Positions 51,131 through 60,275 of a stretch of 64,000 nucleotides of DNA are shown here, in pieces; the first letter of the stretch is position 1, and every line of letters begins with the position of its first letter. This DNA is from Streptomyces triticirhizae (GTDB lineage: Bacteria; Actinomycetota; Actinomycetes; Streptomycetales; Streptomycetaceae), in assembly GCF_003696235.1 (NCBI RefSeq), contig NZ_RFFJ01000007.1, positions 1 to 64,000 on the forward strand. Reading direction: 5' to 3'. The notes under the pieces were generated by a model, which did no database searches, had not been told where the DNA came from, and saw only the letters and a program-made list of their open reading frames with translations. Both the position numbers and the translations under genes were made by a program.

Positions 51131-52272
51131 GCGGACACCTCCGCCTGGTCGTTGTCGCTCTTCCGCGCCTGGGCGAGCTTCTCGCCGACCAGGCGTTGCT
51201 GGCGGCGCACGCCCCAGCGGCGCACCAGCTCGTAGGCGACGACCACGGAGAGCACGATGATGCCCTGCATCACCCCGACGATCTCCTGGTCGAAGCCCTC
51301 GAACTCCAGCTGGGTGCCGGTGCGTTCGAGGAACGCCCACAGCAGCGCGGCGAAGCCCATGCCGATCGCGTGGTTGCGGCCCAGCAGGGCGATGGCGATG
51401 CCGGTGAAGCCGAGGCCCTCGGGGAAGTCGTTGCCGTAGTTGCCCGACTCGTTGAGCAGGGTCGGCATCCCCACCAGGCCGGCGACCGCGCCGGACAGCA
51501 GCATCGCGGTGACCACGGTGCGGGTCACGCTCACGCCGCTGGCCTCGGCGGCCGACTCGGAACGGCCCACCGCCCGCAGGTCGAAGCCGAAGCGGGTGCG
51601 GGTGAGCACGAACCAGTAGGCCGCGCCGATCAGCACCGCGATCAGCACCGTGCCGTGGATGGGCTGCACGCTGGTGGCGAACTCGAAGAAGTAGCTGGAC
51701 TCCGGGATGTCCGGGGTGTGCACGATGTTGCCCTCGCGCTCGGCGAGCCGCCCCTCCTGGAGGAAGTAGGCGATCAGCGAGCCGGCGATGAAGTTCAGCA
51801 TGATGGTGGTGATCACCTCGCTGACGCCCCTGGTCGCCTTGAGGTAGCCGGCGATGCCGGCCCAGATGCCGCCGCAGACCATCGCGACCAGCAGGATCAC
51901 CGGGATCTGCACGAAGCCGGGCAGGCTGAGCGCCCCGCCGACCACGGCGGCGAAGAACGCGGCGACCCGGTACTGGCCGTCGACCCCGATGTTGAAGAGG
52001 TTCATCCGGAAGCCGATGGCGACGGCGACCGCCGAGAGGTAGTACGGGATCGCCTTGTTGATGATCCAGACCTGGCTGTCGCTCTTGATGCCGAAGTCGA
52101 ACATCACGGAGAACGCGGTGAACGGGTTGTCGCCCGTCACGACCATCACGAGCGAGGTGATGGCCATCGCGGTGAGCAGCGCCAGCAGCGGGGCGGCGAC
52201 GCCGAGAATCAGCTTCTCGCGCTGCCGCTCGTTCAGCCGGCGGGCGACGACCCCGGGCTTTCCTACGGTCAT
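51127..52272 (-). CDS. Nucleoside ABC transporter permease 1
   Basis: The 381-residue permease has about nine TM segments (LLALLTAMAITSLVMVVTGD; AVAIGFRMNLFNIGVDGQYR; VSEVITTIMLNFIAGSLIAY; GLGFTGIAIALLGRNHAIGM). It is an RnsC/NupP-like partner of the second permease. ATG 52272 overlaps the ATPase stop by four bases. Confidence 0.93.
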   Translation of the reverse strand: MTVGKPGVVARRLNERQREKLILGVAAPLLALLTAMAITSLVMVVTGDNPFTAFSVMFDFGIKSDSQVWIINKAIPYYLSAVAVAIGFRMNLFNIGVDGQYRVAAFFAAVVGGALSLPGFVQIPVILLVAMVCGGIWAGIAGYLKATRGVSEVITTIMLNFIAGSLIAYFLQEGRLAEREGNIVHTPDIPESSYFFEFATSVQPIHGTVLIAVLIGAAYWFVLTRTRFGFDLRAVGRSESAAEASGVSVTRTVVTAMLLSGAVAGLVGMPTLLNESGNYGNDFPEGLGFTGIAIALLGRNHAIGMGFAALLWAFLERTGTQLEFEGFDQEIVGVMQGIIVLSVVVAYELVRRWGVRRQQRLVGEKLAQARKSDNDQAEVSA

Positions 52273-53987
52273 CGCGCGCCTCCCTCGGGTCCGTTGGGGT
52301 CGCCGGACTCAGCGCCGGACCCCGGGCCGGAGTCCACGCCGGAGTCCGTGTCGGAGTCCGCGTCGCCGTGCTCGGCCGTCAGATGGCCGCTGGCGGTGCC
52401 GGTCATGGCGGTGCCCAGCTCCTCGGGGGTGATGGTGGCGGGGTCGGCGTCCGCGACCAGCCGGCCCCGGTACATCACCCGCAGGCTGTCGGAGAGGCCG
52501 ATCAGCTCGTCCAGGTCGGCCGAGATCAGCAGCACGGCCAGGCCCTCGTGCCGGGCGCGGCGGATCTCGTCCCAGATCCGGGCCTGCGCGCCGACGTCCA
52601 CGCCGCGCGTGGGGTGGGCGGCGATCAGCACCTTGGGTCGGTGGCTCATCTCCCGGCCGACGATCAGCTTCTGCTGGTTGCCGCCGGAGAGCGAGCCGGC
52701 GGTGACCTCGATCCCGGGCGTGCGCACGTCGTACTCCTCGACGATGCGACGGGTGTCGGCCCTGGCGGCGGCCCCCGTCAACCACGGGCCACGGGAGTTG
52801 GGCGCCTCGGTGACATGGCCCAGCATCCGGTTCTCCCAGAGCGGGGCGTCCAGCAGCAGCCCGTGCCGATGGCGGTCCTCGGGAACGTAGCCGATGCCGG
52901 CCTCGCGGCGCCGCCGCGTCGAGGCGCCGGAGATCTCCTCGCCGTCCAGCGTGATCGTCCCACCGTCCGGGATGCGCACGCCCATCACGGCCTCGACCAG
53001 CTCGGCCTGCCCGTTGCCCTCCACGCCGGCGATGCCCAGCACCTCGCCCCGGTGGATGGTGAAGTCGATGTCGGCCAGCATCTCGCGGCGCAGCCCGTCG
53101 GAGTCGGTGCCCGACAGGTGGAGCCCGGAGACGGTGAGCACCGGCTCGTCGGTGACGGTGGACTCGCGGGTGGCGGGCGTCGGCAGCTCGCTGCCCACCA
53201 TCAGCTCCGCGAGCTGCTTCGGGTTGGTCTCGGCCGGCAGCACGCTGCCCACGGTGGTGCCGCGCCGGATCACCGTGATCTCGTCGGCGACCGACAGCAC
53301 CTCGCCCAGCTTGTGGGAGATGAACAGCACCGTGAGGCCCTCGGCGGTCAGGCCGCGCAGGTTGCGGAAGAGCGCGTCCACCTCCTGCGGCACCAGCACG
53401 GCGGTCGGCTCGTCGAGGATCAGGGTGCGGGCGCCCCGGTAGAGGACCTTGAGGATCTCCACGCGCTGCCGGTCGGCGACGCCGATGTCCTCGACGAGGA
53501 CGTCGGGGCGGACGTTCAGCCCGTAGGTCTCGGAGAGTTCGGCGATCCGGCGGCGGGCGCGGGAGCCGATCCCGTGCGCCTTCTCGGCGCCCAGCACCAC
53601 GTTCTCCAGCACCGTCAGGTTGTCGGCCAGCATGAAGTGCTGGTGCACCATGCCGATCCCGCAGGCGATGGCCTCGGCCGGGCCCTTGAACGAGACCCGC
53701 CGCCCGTCGATCTCGATGGTGCCCTCGTCGGGCCGCTGCATCCCGTAGAGGATCTTCATCAGGGTGGACTTGCCGGCACCGTTCTCACCGACCAGGGCGT
53801 GCACGGTGCCGCGCCGGACGGTGATGTCGATGTCGTGGTTGGCGACCACGCCGGGGAAGCGTTTGGTGATGCCGCGCAGGGCCACCGCTGGGACGTCGGG
53901 GGTGCCGGCGTCCTCGGCGGCCGGGCGCTGGCTGCTGGAGGCTGGGATGACGCACTCTCCTCGGGAGCGAAGGAGCGGGCCCCGCAC
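52269..53987 (-). CDS. Nucleoside ABC transporter ATP-binding protein (two ABC domains)
   Basis: Two tandem ABC cassettes are present. The first has ITKRFPGVVANHDIDITVRR, Walker A GENGAGKSTL and Walker B TLILDEPTAVLVPQEVD. The second has GVEGNGQAELVEAVMG, signature LSGGNQQKLIVGREM and the degenerate AHPTRGVDVGAQ. This is the RbsA/NupO arrangement used by BMP-type nucleoside importers. A polar Asp/Ser/Gly tail of about 30 residues ends the protein. The start is unclear: GAGGAG at 53957-53962 is followed only by GTC/ATC in frame. GTG 53987 and GTG 53885 are the regular options. Confidence 0.92.
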   Translation of the reverse strand: MRGPLLRSRGECVIPASSSQRPAAEDAGTPDVPAVALRGITKRFPGVVANHDIDITVRRGTVHALVGENGAGKSTLMKILYGMQRPDEGTIEIDGRRVSFKGPAEAIACGIGMVHQHFMLADNLTVLENVVLGAEKAHGIGSRARRRIAELSETYGLNVRPDVLVEDIGVADRQRVEILKVLYRGARTLILDEPTAVLVPQEVDALFRNLRGLTAEGLTVLFISHKLGEVLSVADEITVIRRGTTVGSVLPAETNPKQLAELMVGSELPTPATRESTVTDEPVLTVSGLHLSGTDSDGLRREMLADIDFTIHRGEVLGIAGVEGNGQAELVEAVMGVRIPDGGTITLDGEEISGASTRRRREAGIGYVPEDRHRHGLLLDAPLWENRMLGHVTEAPNSRGPWLTGAAARADTRRIVEEYDVRTPGIEVTAGSLSGGNQQKLIVGREMSHRPKVLIAAHPTRGVDVGAQARIWDEIRRARHEGLAVLLISADLDELIGLSDSLRVMYRGRLVADADPATITPEELGTAMTGTASGHLTAEHGDADSDTDSGVDSGPGSGAESGDPNGPEGGAR

Positions 53988-54129
53988 GGGGGTTGGGCGG
54001 GACGGGTGGGGCAGACGGTACCGCGTGGGGGGCGGGCCGTCGCTGACCCGTCGAGGGAGCGGACCCCGAACTCGCCGGCGCCCGCGCCGTCCGCCCCGGC
54101 GTGGGCGGTGGCGCGGGCGCCGGCGGGTG

Positions 54130-55164
54130 TCACGGGGTGCTGGCGACGGTGACCTCGCCGTTGACGATGCGCTCGGTGGCGGCGTCGATCTCGTCCTGGA
54201 TGTCGTCGATGAACCCGCCGGAGGTGGCCAGTTCCACGCCGTTCTCGGCCAGCGTGTACTCGTGGACGCCGGACGGGGCCTCGCCGTTGTGCACGGCGGT
54301 GATCAGGTCCTCGACGGCCACGTCGACCCGCTTGACGCCGGAGGTCAGGATCGAGTCCTGGTACTCGGCGAGGCCGGGCTGCTGGTACTGGTCGGAGTCC
54401 ACGCCGATCGCCCAGGCGCCCTCGACGCCGGCGACCTGCTCGATCGAGCCGGAGCCGGAGGAGCCGGCGGCGGTGTAGATCACGTCGACGTCCCGGCCGA
54501 GCATGGCGTTGGCCTTCTCGCTGGCCTTCGCCGGGTCGGCGAAGCCGCGGTCGTCGTCGGCGTAGAGGTAGTCGACCTCGACCTCGACATCCGGGTTGGT
54601 GTCGGTCACGCCCTGGACGAAGCCGGCCTCGAACTTCTGGATCAGCGGGTTGTCCACGCCGCCGATGAAGCCGACCCGGCCGGTCTCGGACTTGAGGGCG
54701 GCGGCGACGCCGGCGAGGTAGGAGACCTCGTGCTCGGCGAAGACCATGCTGTAGATGTTGTCGCCCTCGGGGGCCGCGTCCACCACGCCGAAGGTGGTGT
54801 CGGGGAACTCGGCGGCGACCTCGGCGATCGCGTCACCGTAGAGGTAGCCGACGCCGATCACCGGGTTGTAGCCGGCGTTGGCCAGGCCGGTGAGGCGCTG
54901 CACGCGGTCGGCGTTGGTCTCGCCGTTGCGCGCGGTCTGGAACTCGGGGGTGATGCCCAACGCCTCGCCGGCGCGGTCGGCGCCGGTCGCCGCCGACTCG
55001 TTGAAGGAGTGGTCGTCGCGGCCGCCGACGTCGAAGGCGATGCCGGGCCCCTTCTCTCCCTCGTTCTCGTTGGACTCGGTCGAACTCTCCCCACAGGCAC
55101 TGGCGGTCAGGGCCAGCGTCGCGGCGAGGGCGACCGTTGCTGCGAACCTTGATACGCGGCGCAA
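54130..55164 (-). CDS. BMP-family nucleoside-binding lipoprotein
   Basis: The 344-residue lipoprotein has the lipobox ALTASAC (Cys24). The PnrA/Med-type binding fold follows: GIAFDVGGRDDHSFNESAAT, RVQRLTGLANAGYNPVIGVG, VGFIGGVDNPLIQKFEAGFV, YTAAGSSGSGSIEQVAGVEG. It captures purine or pyrimidine nucleosides for the ABC importer. The start appears to be TTG 55164, with no ATG near the signal peptide. A gap of about 140 bases separates it from the ATPase gene. A near-consensus palindrome lies upstream at 55221-55232. Confidence 0.93.
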   Translation of the reverse strand: MRRVSRFAATVALAATLALTASACGESSTESNENEGEKGPGIAFDVGGRDDHSFNESAATGADRAGEALGITPEFQTARNGETNADRVQRLTGLANAGYNPVIGVGYLYGDAIAEVAAEFPDTTFGVVDAAPEGDNIYSMVFAEHEVSYLAGVAAALKSETGRVGFIGGVDNPLIQKFEAGFVQGVTDTNPDVEVEVDYLYADDDRGFADPAKASEKANAMLGRDVDVIYTAAGSSGSGSIEQVAGVEGAWAIGVDSDQYQQPGLAEYQDSILTSGVKRVDVAVEDLITAVHNGEAPSGVHEYTLAENGVELATSGGFIDDIQDEIDAATERIVNGEVTVASTP

Positions 55165-55220
55165 GAGGACCGATCCCTTCGGGTGTGAAAGCGCCTCTTA
55201 CGGCGCTGTTGGGCCGATCG

Positions 55221-55232
55221 TAACGCGCGTAG
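55221..55232. promoter_or_regulatory. Near-consensus nucleoside operator before the BMP-ABC-cdd-deoA operon
   Basis: TAACGCGCGTAG matches CTACGCGCGTAG in 10 of 12 positions. It lies 57 bases before the start of the BMP lipoprotein gene, whose operon is on the minus strand. Confidence 0.65.
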
Positions 55233-55355
55233 AACAGGGTGGCAGCCATCGTTCGGGCCCGTTATCAGATCGGTGTTAAGGCAACGTGGACGCAACACGG
55301 AGGGGTGGCCCATGTCACGTTCCAGGACCACCCGTTCACCGTCATGATCAGCTCC

Positions 55356-56555
55356 TCAGCCGAGGAGGGCGGCGGCCGTCAGCAGGTCAACGCCGACGGA
55401 GATGGCGTGCTCGTCCACGTCGAAGTCGCCCTGGTGGATGTCCCTGGTGGTCGTCGAGGCGTCGCCCCTGGGCCGGACCCCGAGGCGGGCCATCGCGCCG
55501 GGCACCTGCTCCAGGTACCAGGAGAAGTCCTCGCCGCCGAGCGACTGCTCGGTGGACTCCACGGCGCTCGCGCCGAACCTGGCGGTCATCGCGTCGGCCA
55601 ACAGCGCGGTGGACTCCGGGTCGTTGACCACCGGGGGGACGCCCCGGATGTACTGGATCTCGGACTTGGCCCGCCAGAGCGTGGCCACCTCGTCGACGGC
55701 CGCGTGCACCAGGTCGGGCGCCTGCCGCCAGGTGTCCAGGTCCAGGCAGCGCATCGTGCCGGACAGCTCGGCGGTCTGCGGGATGACGTTGGGCGCGTGG
55801 CCGGTGGCCAGCCGGCCCCAGGTGACGGCGAGGCCGGCGCGGGTGTCGACGCGGCGGCTGAGCAGCGCGGGCACCTCGGTGACGACCTTGGCCGCCGCCG
55901 TGACCAGGTCGGTGGTCAACTGCGGGCGGGCGGTGTGGCCGCCGGGGCCGGCGAGGGTGATCTCGATCCGGTCGCAGGCTGAGGTGATCGCGCCGGTGCG
56001 CAGGCCGATCCGGCCGGCCTCGACCTTGGGGTCGCAGTGCAGCGCCAGGATGCGGCCGACGCCCTGGAGCACCCGGGACTCGATGGCGTCCGTCGCGCCG
56101 CCGGGGAGGACCTCCTCCGCCGGCTGGAAGAGCAGCCGCACCGGGCGGGTGAGCCGGCCCTCGGCGGCCAGCCTGGCCAGCACGAGGCCGGCGCCCAGCA
56201 CGACGGTGGCGTGCACGTCGTGCCCGCAGGCGTGGGCGCGGCCGGGGACGGTGGAACGGTAGGAGACCGTCTTGGTGTCCGGGATCGGCAGCGCGTCGAG
56301 ATCGGCGCGCAGCGCGAGCAGCTCGCCCCTGCCCCCGGGGGGCGTGACGTCGCAGACCAGGCCCGTGCCGGTGTCGAGGACGCGGGGGGCCAGGCCGGCC
56401 CGCTCCAGGCGCTCCTTGATCACGGCCGTGGTGCGTACCTCCTGGTTCCCCAACTCGGGGTGCCGGTGGAGGTCGCGCCGGAAGGCGATCAGCTCCGCAC
56501 GCAGCGCGTCGTCGAGCGTCGTGGGGGTGGACTCCGGGGACAGCAGATCACTCAC
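55356..56555 (-). CDS. M20-family amidohydrolase
   Basis: The 399-residue metallopeptidase-like enzyme has FRRDLHRHPELGNQEVRTTA, the metal site AHACGHDVHATVVLGAGLVL, RLLFQPAEEVLPGGATDAIE, a lid dimerisation domain with AGPGGHTARPQL, and TEQSLGGEDFSWYLEQVPGA. The family hydrolyses N-acyl amino acids, hippurate or indole conjugates. GTG 56555 is used. Its stop lies 124 bases from the operator region of the nucleoside operon, which is transcribed the same way. It is not an obvious operon member. Confidence 0.92.
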   Translation of the reverse strand: MSDLLSPESTPTTLDDALRAELIAFRRDLHRHPELGNQEVRTTAVIKERLERAGLAPRVLDTGTGLVCDVTPPGGRGELLALRADLDALPIPDTKTVSYRSTVPGRAHACGHDVHATVVLGAGLVLARLAAEGRLTRPVRLLFQPAEEVLPGGATDAIESRVLQGVGRILALHCDPKVEAGRIGLRTGAITSACDRIEITLAGPGGHTARPQLTTDLVTAAAKVVTEVPALLSRRVDTRAGLAVTWGRLATGHAPNVIPQTAELSGTMRCLDLDTWRQAPDLVHAAVDEVATLWRAKSEIQYIRGVPPVVNDPESTALLADAMTARFGASAVESTEQSLGGEDFSWYLEQVPGAMARLGVRPRGDASTTTRDIHQGDFDVDEHAISVGVDLLTAAALLG

Positions 56556-56757
56556 GGGACCGAGGTTAGCCCCGTTCAGGCCCCGATGTGCCGTGGATCA
56601 TGCAAAGTTCACGCAACGGAAGCGATGGTTGCCGATTGGGTCGTCTGGCGACTGGGTATGAGTGCTCTCTTATCCGCGCTTGCGCGCGATTGCCCTGATC
56701 TTGCCCGAAGTTGCCTGCGGCGCTTTCGGGGACGACGGCGGGTGGTGCGGGTGCGTG

Positions 56758-56899
56758 GTCGACTGCGGACCCGTCGACCGTTGCTCGCGCCCCCGGGGCC
56801 GTGGGCCCTTGAGGGGCGCGGGGAACTGCGCGAAGTAGGGGGAGCGGGCCGCAGGCGACGACGGTGAAGGGGCCGCCACGGCGCGTGGTCGACTGCGGA
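56758..56899. repeat. Intergenic repeat cluster, copy 3
   Basis: An inverted copy of the CGCGCAGTTCCCCGCGCCCC element (56812-56832) is flanked by two identical GTCGACTGCGGA boxes (56758-56769, 56888-56899). The same box flanks the element at 11212-11223. This fills most of the 352-base gap between genes. No coding sequence is seen there. Confidence 0.6.
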
Positions 56900-56907
56900 T
56901 CGTTCCG

Positions 56908-57984
56908 TCAGGACTGTGGGGCCGGGAGGGAGACCAGGCCGTGGGTGCCACGGGCGGTCGCGGTCACGGCGGAGAGGAATCCGCTGGCCCGCGCCGTGAC
57001 CCGGTCCGTGAACCACCCCTCGGCCAGGTCGCAGACCAGCACCCTGACGTCGGTGTCGGCCAACACCCTGGGCAGCGTGTGCACCACGGTGGAAGGGAAG
57101 CTCAGGATGGTGTCGCCTATCGGCCCCCGTCTGGCCACCAGTTCGAGGGGGAGGTCGGGGCGGATCACCTCGACGCCCGCGTGTTCGCCGAGCCTGCGCA
57201 GCTTCTCCGCGCTCTCCCTGCGGTGGGCCCAGTAGCGGGTCACCCCGTGCTGCCTGGCCAGGTCGGTGACGGCCGCGAGATAGCGGTCCTCGCGCAGCAC
57301 GCCGGTCTCCACCAGCGAGGTGCCGACCAGGTCGGCGCCCCGGGTGACCCGGGGCAGCCCGAAGTGGCGCCGGGTCCAGGGGAAGGCGTTCTCGGTGACG
57401 GTGATCCCCTCCAGGGGGCGCACCGGCATCGCGGTGAAGACTTCGACCGTGCGCCCGGGCGCTGGGCTCAGCCGGTGCACCGCCCGGCGTGCGACCGGCG
57501 CGAAGAGCAGCCCGGCCGCGCCCCGGGAGGACGGCCGGTGCCAGCGCACCAGCCGTTCCCCGTTGGCCAGTTGGGAGACGAACTCCATGGTCGCCGTGCC
57601 GTCGTCGACCACCACGATGTCGCGTGGGCGGCTGAGCGAGAGCAGCAGCTGAAGGTAGCGGGAGAACGGGTCGCCCACCACCAGTCGGCGGGCCCGGCGC
57701 AGCGGCCCGGCCAGCGCGGCCAGCGTCCTGGGCGGCGCGCCCGCGCCGCCGCGCGCCTCCTGCCAGCGGACCTGGTGGCCCGACTCGCGGGCCAGCCGCG
57801 CCATCCGGCGCAGCTGGCCGCGCGTGGTGGGGTCGCGCGGCGGCAGGACCACCACCGCGCAGCGGCCCGGCTCGGAGGCGCTGGCCCACTCCAGGATGTT
57901 GAGCAGCTGGACGGGACTCTCGGCGAAGGCCAGCGTCTCCGCCGCCTCGATCGGCTCGGCTGTCCTGGTCTGGGATGCGCTCAT
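56908..57984 (-). CDS. Polysialyltransferase-family (PST) glycosyltransferase
   Basis: The 358-residue protein begins SASQTRTAEPIEAAETLAFA. It carries the PST-family features LAFAESPVQLLNILEWA, DIVVVDDGTATMEFVSQLAN, a central WAHRRESAEKLRRLGEHAGV and IGDTILSFPSTVVHTLPRVL. The PF07388-like family makes alpha-2,8-linked sialic acid chains. In Streptomyces the partner NeuB/NeuA genes suggest polymerisation of a Kdn-type nonulosonic acid into the wall teichulosonic acid. It is the last gene of the four-gene operon. Confidence 0.85.
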   Translation of the reverse strand: MSASQTRTAEPIEAAETLAFAESPVQLLNILEWASASEPGRCAVVVLPPRDPTTRGQLRRMARLARESGHQVRWQEARGGAGAPPRTLAALAGPLRRARRLVVGDPFSRYLQLLLSLSRPRDIVVVDDGTATMEFVSQLANGERLVRWHRPSSRGAAGLLFAPVARRAVHRLSPAPGRTVEVFTAMPVRPLEGITVTENAFPWTRRHFGLPRVTRGADLVGTSLVETGVLREDRYLAAVTDLARQHGVTRYWAHRRESAEKLRRLGEHAGVEVIRPDLPLELVARRGPIGDTILSFPSTVVHTLPRVLADTDVRVLVCDLAEGWFTDRVTARASGFLSAVTATARGTHGLVSLPAPQS

Positions 57985-58040
57985 GGACCTCTCCGTGACC
58001 CCTGTGGTCGGGTTGTGTCCGGACGGCCGGGCCGGCCGCC

Positions 58041-58973
58041 TCAGACCGAGGCGGGCTCGGGGGCGTTCTCGGCGCGCTCGGCGACGACGCCCCTGACCCG
58101 GCGCAGCTTCTTCATGGGGCCCAACTCGCTCTCGTAGACCCGCTTGACGCCGTCGCCGAGGGACTCCTCGATGGTGCGGATGTCCCGCACCAGCCGGGCC
58201 AGGCCCTGCGGCTCGACGGAGGCGGCCTGGTCCGAGCCCCACATGGCGCGGTCCAGGGTGATGTGCCGCTCGACGAAGACCGCGCCGAGGGCGACGGCGG
58301 CCAGCGTGGTCTGGAGGCCGGTCTCGTGTCCCGAGTAGCCGATGGGAACGTTGGGGTACTCGGCCTGGAGGGTGTGGATCACCCGCAGGTTCAGCTCCTC
58401 GGCCTTGGCCGGGTAGGTGGAGGTGGCGTGGCAGAGCAGGATGTTCTCGCTGCCGAGCACCTCGACCGCGTGCCGGATCTGCTGCGGCGTCGACATCCCG
58501 GTGGAGAGGATGACGGTGCGGCCGGTGGCGCGCAGGGCGCGCAGCAGCTCGTCGTCGGTGAGGGAGGCGGAGGCCACCTTGTAGGCGGGGACGTCGAAGT
58601 CCTCCAGGAACGTGACGGCCTCGGTGTCCCAGGGCGAGGCGAACCAGTGGAGGCCGCGCTTGACGCAGTACTCGTTGATCGCGCGGTACTCGTCGGCGCC
58701 GAACTCGACGCGGTGCCGGTAGTCGATGTACGTCATCCGGCCCCAGGGGGTGTCGCGTTCGATGTCCCACTGGTCGCGGGGGGTGCAGATCTCCGGGGTC
58801 CGCTTCTGGAACTTCACGGCGTCGCAGCCGGCCTCGGCGGCGGCGTCGATCAGGGCGAAGGCGTTCTCCAGGTCACCGTTGTGGTTGATGCCGATCTCGC
58901 CCGTGATGTAGACCGGGCGGCCCGGGCCCACGATGCGGTCGCCGAGCTGACGGAGCCGGTTTCCTGCGGTCAT
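58041..58973 (-). CDS. neuB: N-acylneuraminate-9-phosphate synthase-like NeuB
   Basis: The 310-residue synthase has the TIM-barrel NeuB core: PVYITGEIGINHNGDLENAF, CDAVKFQKRTPEICTPRDQW, YRAINEYCVKRGLHWFASPW, HATSTYPAKAEELNLRVIHT, GYSGHETGLQTTLAAVALGA and VFVERHITLDRAMWGSDQAA. It condenses phosphoenolpyruvate with a hexose or hexosamine to make a nonulosonic acid. It lacks the C-terminal antifreeze-like SAF domain of classical NeuB, so it belongs to the short subtype. ATG 58973 overlaps the stop of the next gene (ATGA). Confidence 0.93.
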   Translation of the reverse strand: MTAGNRLRQLGDRIVGPGRPVYITGEIGINHNGDLENAFALIDAAAEAGCDAVKFQKRTPEICTPRDQWDIERDTPWGRMTYIDYRHRVEFGADEYRAINEYCVKRGLHWFASPWDTEAVTFLEDFDVPAYKVASASLTDDELLRALRATGRTVILSTGMSTPQQIRHAVEVLGSENILLCHATSTYPAKAEELNLRVIHTLQAEYPNVPIGYSGHETGLQTTLAAVALGAVFVERHITLDRAMWGSDQAASVEPQGLARLVRDIRTIEESLGDGVKRVYESELGPMKKLRRVRGVVAERAENAPEPASV

Positions 58974-60208
58974 GCTGTCAGTTCCTTTCCGAGGAGCCAC
59001 GAGGCGATCTCGCGGACGGCACCCGCCCCGCCCGGCGCTGAGGTGACAGCGCGGGCGGCGGAGCGCACGACGTCGTGGGCGGAGGCGACGGCCACCGGCC
59101 AGCCGACCAGGTGAAAGCACGGCAGGTCGTTGACGTCGTTGCCCGCGTAGAGCACGCGCTCCGGGGCGATTCCTGCTTCCTCGCACCACTGCTTGAGCGC
59201 GAGGTCCTTCCGGTCGACGCCGTGCATCACCGGGATGCGCAGCTTGCGCGCCCGGGCGGCGACCACCGGGTTCTCCTCCGTGGACAGGATCAACAGGGGC
59301 ATCCCGGCCCGGCGCAGGGCGGCGATGCCGAGCCCGTCGCCTCGGTGGACCGAGACGAGTTCCCGTCCCTCGGAGTCGACGAGCACCCGGTCGTCGGTCT
59401 GGGTGCCGTCGAAGTCGAGCACCACCGCGTCCACGTCGGCGCGGGTGGGCAGATAGTCGGGAAAGTGGGGGAAGCGCGCGTAGCTCTCCTGGTCGGCGGG
59501 CCGGCCGGTGGCTATGGCGTTCCGTCCGCCGTCCAGCAGCGGGGCCAGCGCGCGGGCGCGGGCGAGGTCGTGCGGGTCGTCGATCTCCAACACCCGCGCG
59601 GGGTCGGCGCGCACGAGTTCGGTGCGGCCGAAGAAGCGGTGCCGCTCGGCGCGGAAGCCGGCGGCCCGCATGGCGTAGGCGGCGCCGGTCTCCAGCAGGT
59701 CCTGGGGGCGGTCCTGGCGGCGGGGGCGGTACGCCTTGTCGTGGTTGACGCCGTGGCCGCCGGTGGCGGCGGCCTCACGCCAGAGGTAGCCGTGGAACGG
59801 GGCGACGGTCAGCGCGGTGTCGGCGCCGTCGAGCACGGCGGCGGCGACACCGTCGATCTCCTCGCGGCTGAGGAACGGGCTGGTGCACTGGACCAGCAGC
59901 ACGACGTCGACCCGCACCCGGTGGCGCTCCTCGTAGACGCCCATGGCGTGCAGGACGGCGGCCTCGCTGGTCGCGGTGTCGCTGGAGATGTCCTCGGGGC
60001 GCTCGATCACCTCGGCCCCGGCGGCGTGCGCGGCGGCGGCGATGCCGGGGTCGTCGGTGGAGACCACCACGGAGGTCAGCAGCCGGGCGGCCCGACACTC
60101 CCGCACCGCGCGGGTGATCAACGGGGCGTCCCCGACGGGCGCGAGGTTCTTGCCGGGGACTCCCTTGGAGCCCCCGCGCGCGGGGATCACGGCCAGCACT
60201 GTGCTCAT
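58970..60208 (-). CDS. neuA: Bifunctional CMP-nonulosonate synthetase (NeuA) / HAD phosphatase (KdsC-like)
   Basis: The 412-residue fusion has an N-terminal cytidylyltransferase (LAVIPARGGSKGVPGKNLAP, VVLLVQCTSPFLSREEIDGV; residues 1-235). A C-terminal HAD phosphatase follows (about 250-410: AVVLDFDGTQTDDRVLVDSE, GLGIAALRRAGMPLLILSTE, KDLALKQWCEEAGI, YAGNDVNDLPCFHLVG). The phosphatase would remove the 9-phosphate left by NeuB before CMP activation, so both steps are on one chain. It overlaps neuB by four bases and follows the DUF6716 gene by 67 bases. Confidence 0.93.
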   Translation of the reverse strand: MSTVLAVIPARGGSKGVPGKNLAPVGDAPLITRAVRECRAARLLTSVVVSTDDPGIAAAAHAAGAEVIERPEDISSDTATSEAAVLHAMGVYEERHRVRVDVVLLVQCTSPFLSREEIDGVAAAVLDGADTALTVAPFHGYLWREAAATGGHGVNHDKAYRPRRQDRPQDLLETGAAYAMRAAGFRAERHRFFGRTELVRADPARVLEIDDPHDLARARALAPLLDGGRNAIATGRPADQESYARFPHFPDYLPTRADVDAVVLDFDGTQTDDRVLVDSEGRELVSVHRGDGLGIAALRRAGMPLLILSTEENPVVAARARKLRIPVMHGVDRKDLALKQWCEEAGIAPERVLYAGNDVNDLPCFHLVGWPVAVASAHDVVRSAARAVTSAPGGAGAVREIASWLLGKELTA

Positions 60209-60275
60209 GGCTCACGCCTTCGTTGGTCGGTCGCGGGGTCTTCGGTCGCGGGTGCGGTGTTCGGCGGGAGCGCGT

